From: an uncultured Collinsella sp.
GTDB taxonomy: Bacteria > Actinomycetota > Coriobacteriia > Coriobacteriales > Coriobacteriaceae
DNA: 42,566 nucleotides
Direction: 5' to 3'
Assembly: GCA_902465105.1 (NCBI GenBank)
Contig: CABQLM010000007.1
Coordinates: 1-42,566 of the forward strand
Below, in pieces: positions 40,397 to 42,566 of the stretch (position 1 is the stretch's first letter; every line of letters starts with the position of its first letter). Under the pieces are notes generated by a model. The model made no database searches and was not told the DNA's origin. It saw nothing but the letters and a program-made list of their open reading frames with translations. Both the position numbers and the translations under genes were made by a program.

Positions 40397-40946
40397 TTAC
40401 GAACGCGAGCACGAGACGGTCGCGTTCAGCGGCTTTTTGAATGCGGAGCGCCAGCGCATTCTGGCTGCCGCGACGCCCGAGCGTCGCGCGCAGATGGAGG
40501 CTGCCGAGGAATCGCGTGCGGTCTATCGCGCCTGGAACGCGGTATGCTCGGGCACGCGTGAGGGGCGCCACGTGACGGGCCTGCGCTACCTGCCCGAGTC
40601 CAACGAGCTGCTGGTGTATCTTGATTCGCCCTCGTGGACGCAGGAGATGACGCTGCTGCGCGAGATCATCCGCGCGCGCATGGAGCGGGCCGGGGCACAT
40701 GTGGACGGCTTGGTGTTCAAAACGACCGCGCCCGGTCACACGCCGTCTGCCGCCAAGGAGCGTCTGCGCCCGGCTGTGACCGAGCGCCCGCCGGCTCCGC
40801 ACGCCGATCTTAGCGAAGCTGAGCGCATCGAGATTGAGCGCCAAGTGGCGCCCATCGAAGACCAAAAGCTCCGCGAGGCCCTCCAGAACGCCATGAGGGC
40901 CAGTGCCGAGTGGGCCAAGGGCGCACATGATAGGAAAGAGCCTTAA
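40383..40946 (+). CDS. DUF721 / DciA-like protein
   Basis: A 187-residue protein in the conserved slot between recF and gyrB. The DUF721 core (about 45-105) includes YRAWNAVCSGTREGRHVTGL, ELLVYLDSPSWTQEMTLLRE and a KH-like fold end (GLVFKT). DUF721 proteins include DciA, which helps load the replicative helicase in bacteria lacking DnaC/DnaI; the equivalent role here is inferred. The C-terminal extension is rich in Arg, Glu and Pro. It starts with GTG inside recF, after AAGGTGG. Confidence 0.88.
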   Translation: MRRANYEREHETVAFSGFLNAERQRILAAATPERRAQMEAAEESRAVYRAWNAVCSGTREGRHVTGLRYLPESNELLVYLDSPSWTQEMTLLREIIRARMERAGAHVDGLVFKTTAPGHTPSAAKERLRPAVTERPPAPHADLSEAERIEIERQVAPIEDQKLREALQNAMRASAEWAKGAHDRKEP

Positions 40947-40972
40947 AACGCATCTGGTGGCCTTGTAGAGCC

Positions 40973-41000
40973 AAATGCCCCCGACATCGGGGGCATTTTT
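40973..41000 (+). terminator. Terminator before gyrB
   Basis: Stem AATGCCCCCGA / TCGGGGGCATT with a two-base apex, followed by TTTTTTA. It separates the dnaN-recF-DUF721 transcript from gyrB. Confidence 0.92.
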
Positions 41001-41035
41001 TACGATAAAATAGAAAGGCTATACACATTTTCTGA

Positions 41036-42566
<1,531 letters not shown>

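Overview
The window looks like the replication-origin region of a moderately GC-rich Gram-positive actinobacterium of the Coriobacteriia (Collinsella-like). This rests on gene content and order (rpmH-rnpA-yidD-yidC-jag-rsmG-parA-parB on one side of dnaA-dnaN-recF-DUF721-gyrB), GC-rich codon use, many GTG starts, Gram-positive-type YidC and an LPXTG surface protein. The genus is an inference; no 16S gene is present.

Left part (1-8.6 kb, mostly minus strand): tRNA-Lys, an M29 aminopeptidase, a small membrane protein next to purC, a two-component pair (OmpR-type regulator and HAMP histidine kinase), a Tat-type lipoprotein with a TSCPD protein, and purB.

Accessory island (8.6-18.7 kb, plus strand): an AlbA_2/ATPase-type regulator gene behind five copies of a TTACATTA half-site; a compact restriction-modification operon (small putative ribbon-helix-helix protein with a palindrome in its promoter, a fused nuclease-methyltransferase, and a two-TRD specificity subunit) with no translocase gene; a tRNA-like remnant facing an intact tRNA-Gly; and a 1144-residue thioester/Cna-B LPXTG adhesin.

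Middle (18.7-29.3 kb): a membrane protein with an M28 peptidase fold interrupted by about 650 low-complexity residues and lacking several catalytic residues, a PafB/PafC-like pair of WYL regulators, an exonuclease-DinG helicase, ddl and rlmN.

Origin region (29.3-42.6 kb): parB, parA and rsmG with three perfect parS sites and two near-matches, jag, yidC, yidD, rnpA and rpmH on minus; then, on plus, an uncharacterised gene (GHKL ATPase, Gln/Pro/Met-rich linker, winged helix) directly upstream of dnaA, followed by dnaN, recF, a DciA/DUF721 gene and partial gyrB. The origin appears bipartite. DnaA-box-like TTTTCAACA sites and shared repeats lie both before the ATPase gene and in the dnaA-dnaN gap, and the latter gap also holds an AT-rich segment with a DnaA-trio array. 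Segregation (ParAB-parS), initiation (DnaA), helicase loading (DciA-like), clamp (DnaN), repair (RecF) and supercoiling (GyrB) genes are thus clustered. The ATPase gene inside the origin, the compact R-M operon and the AlbA_2 gene with its repeat array are the most interesting candidates.
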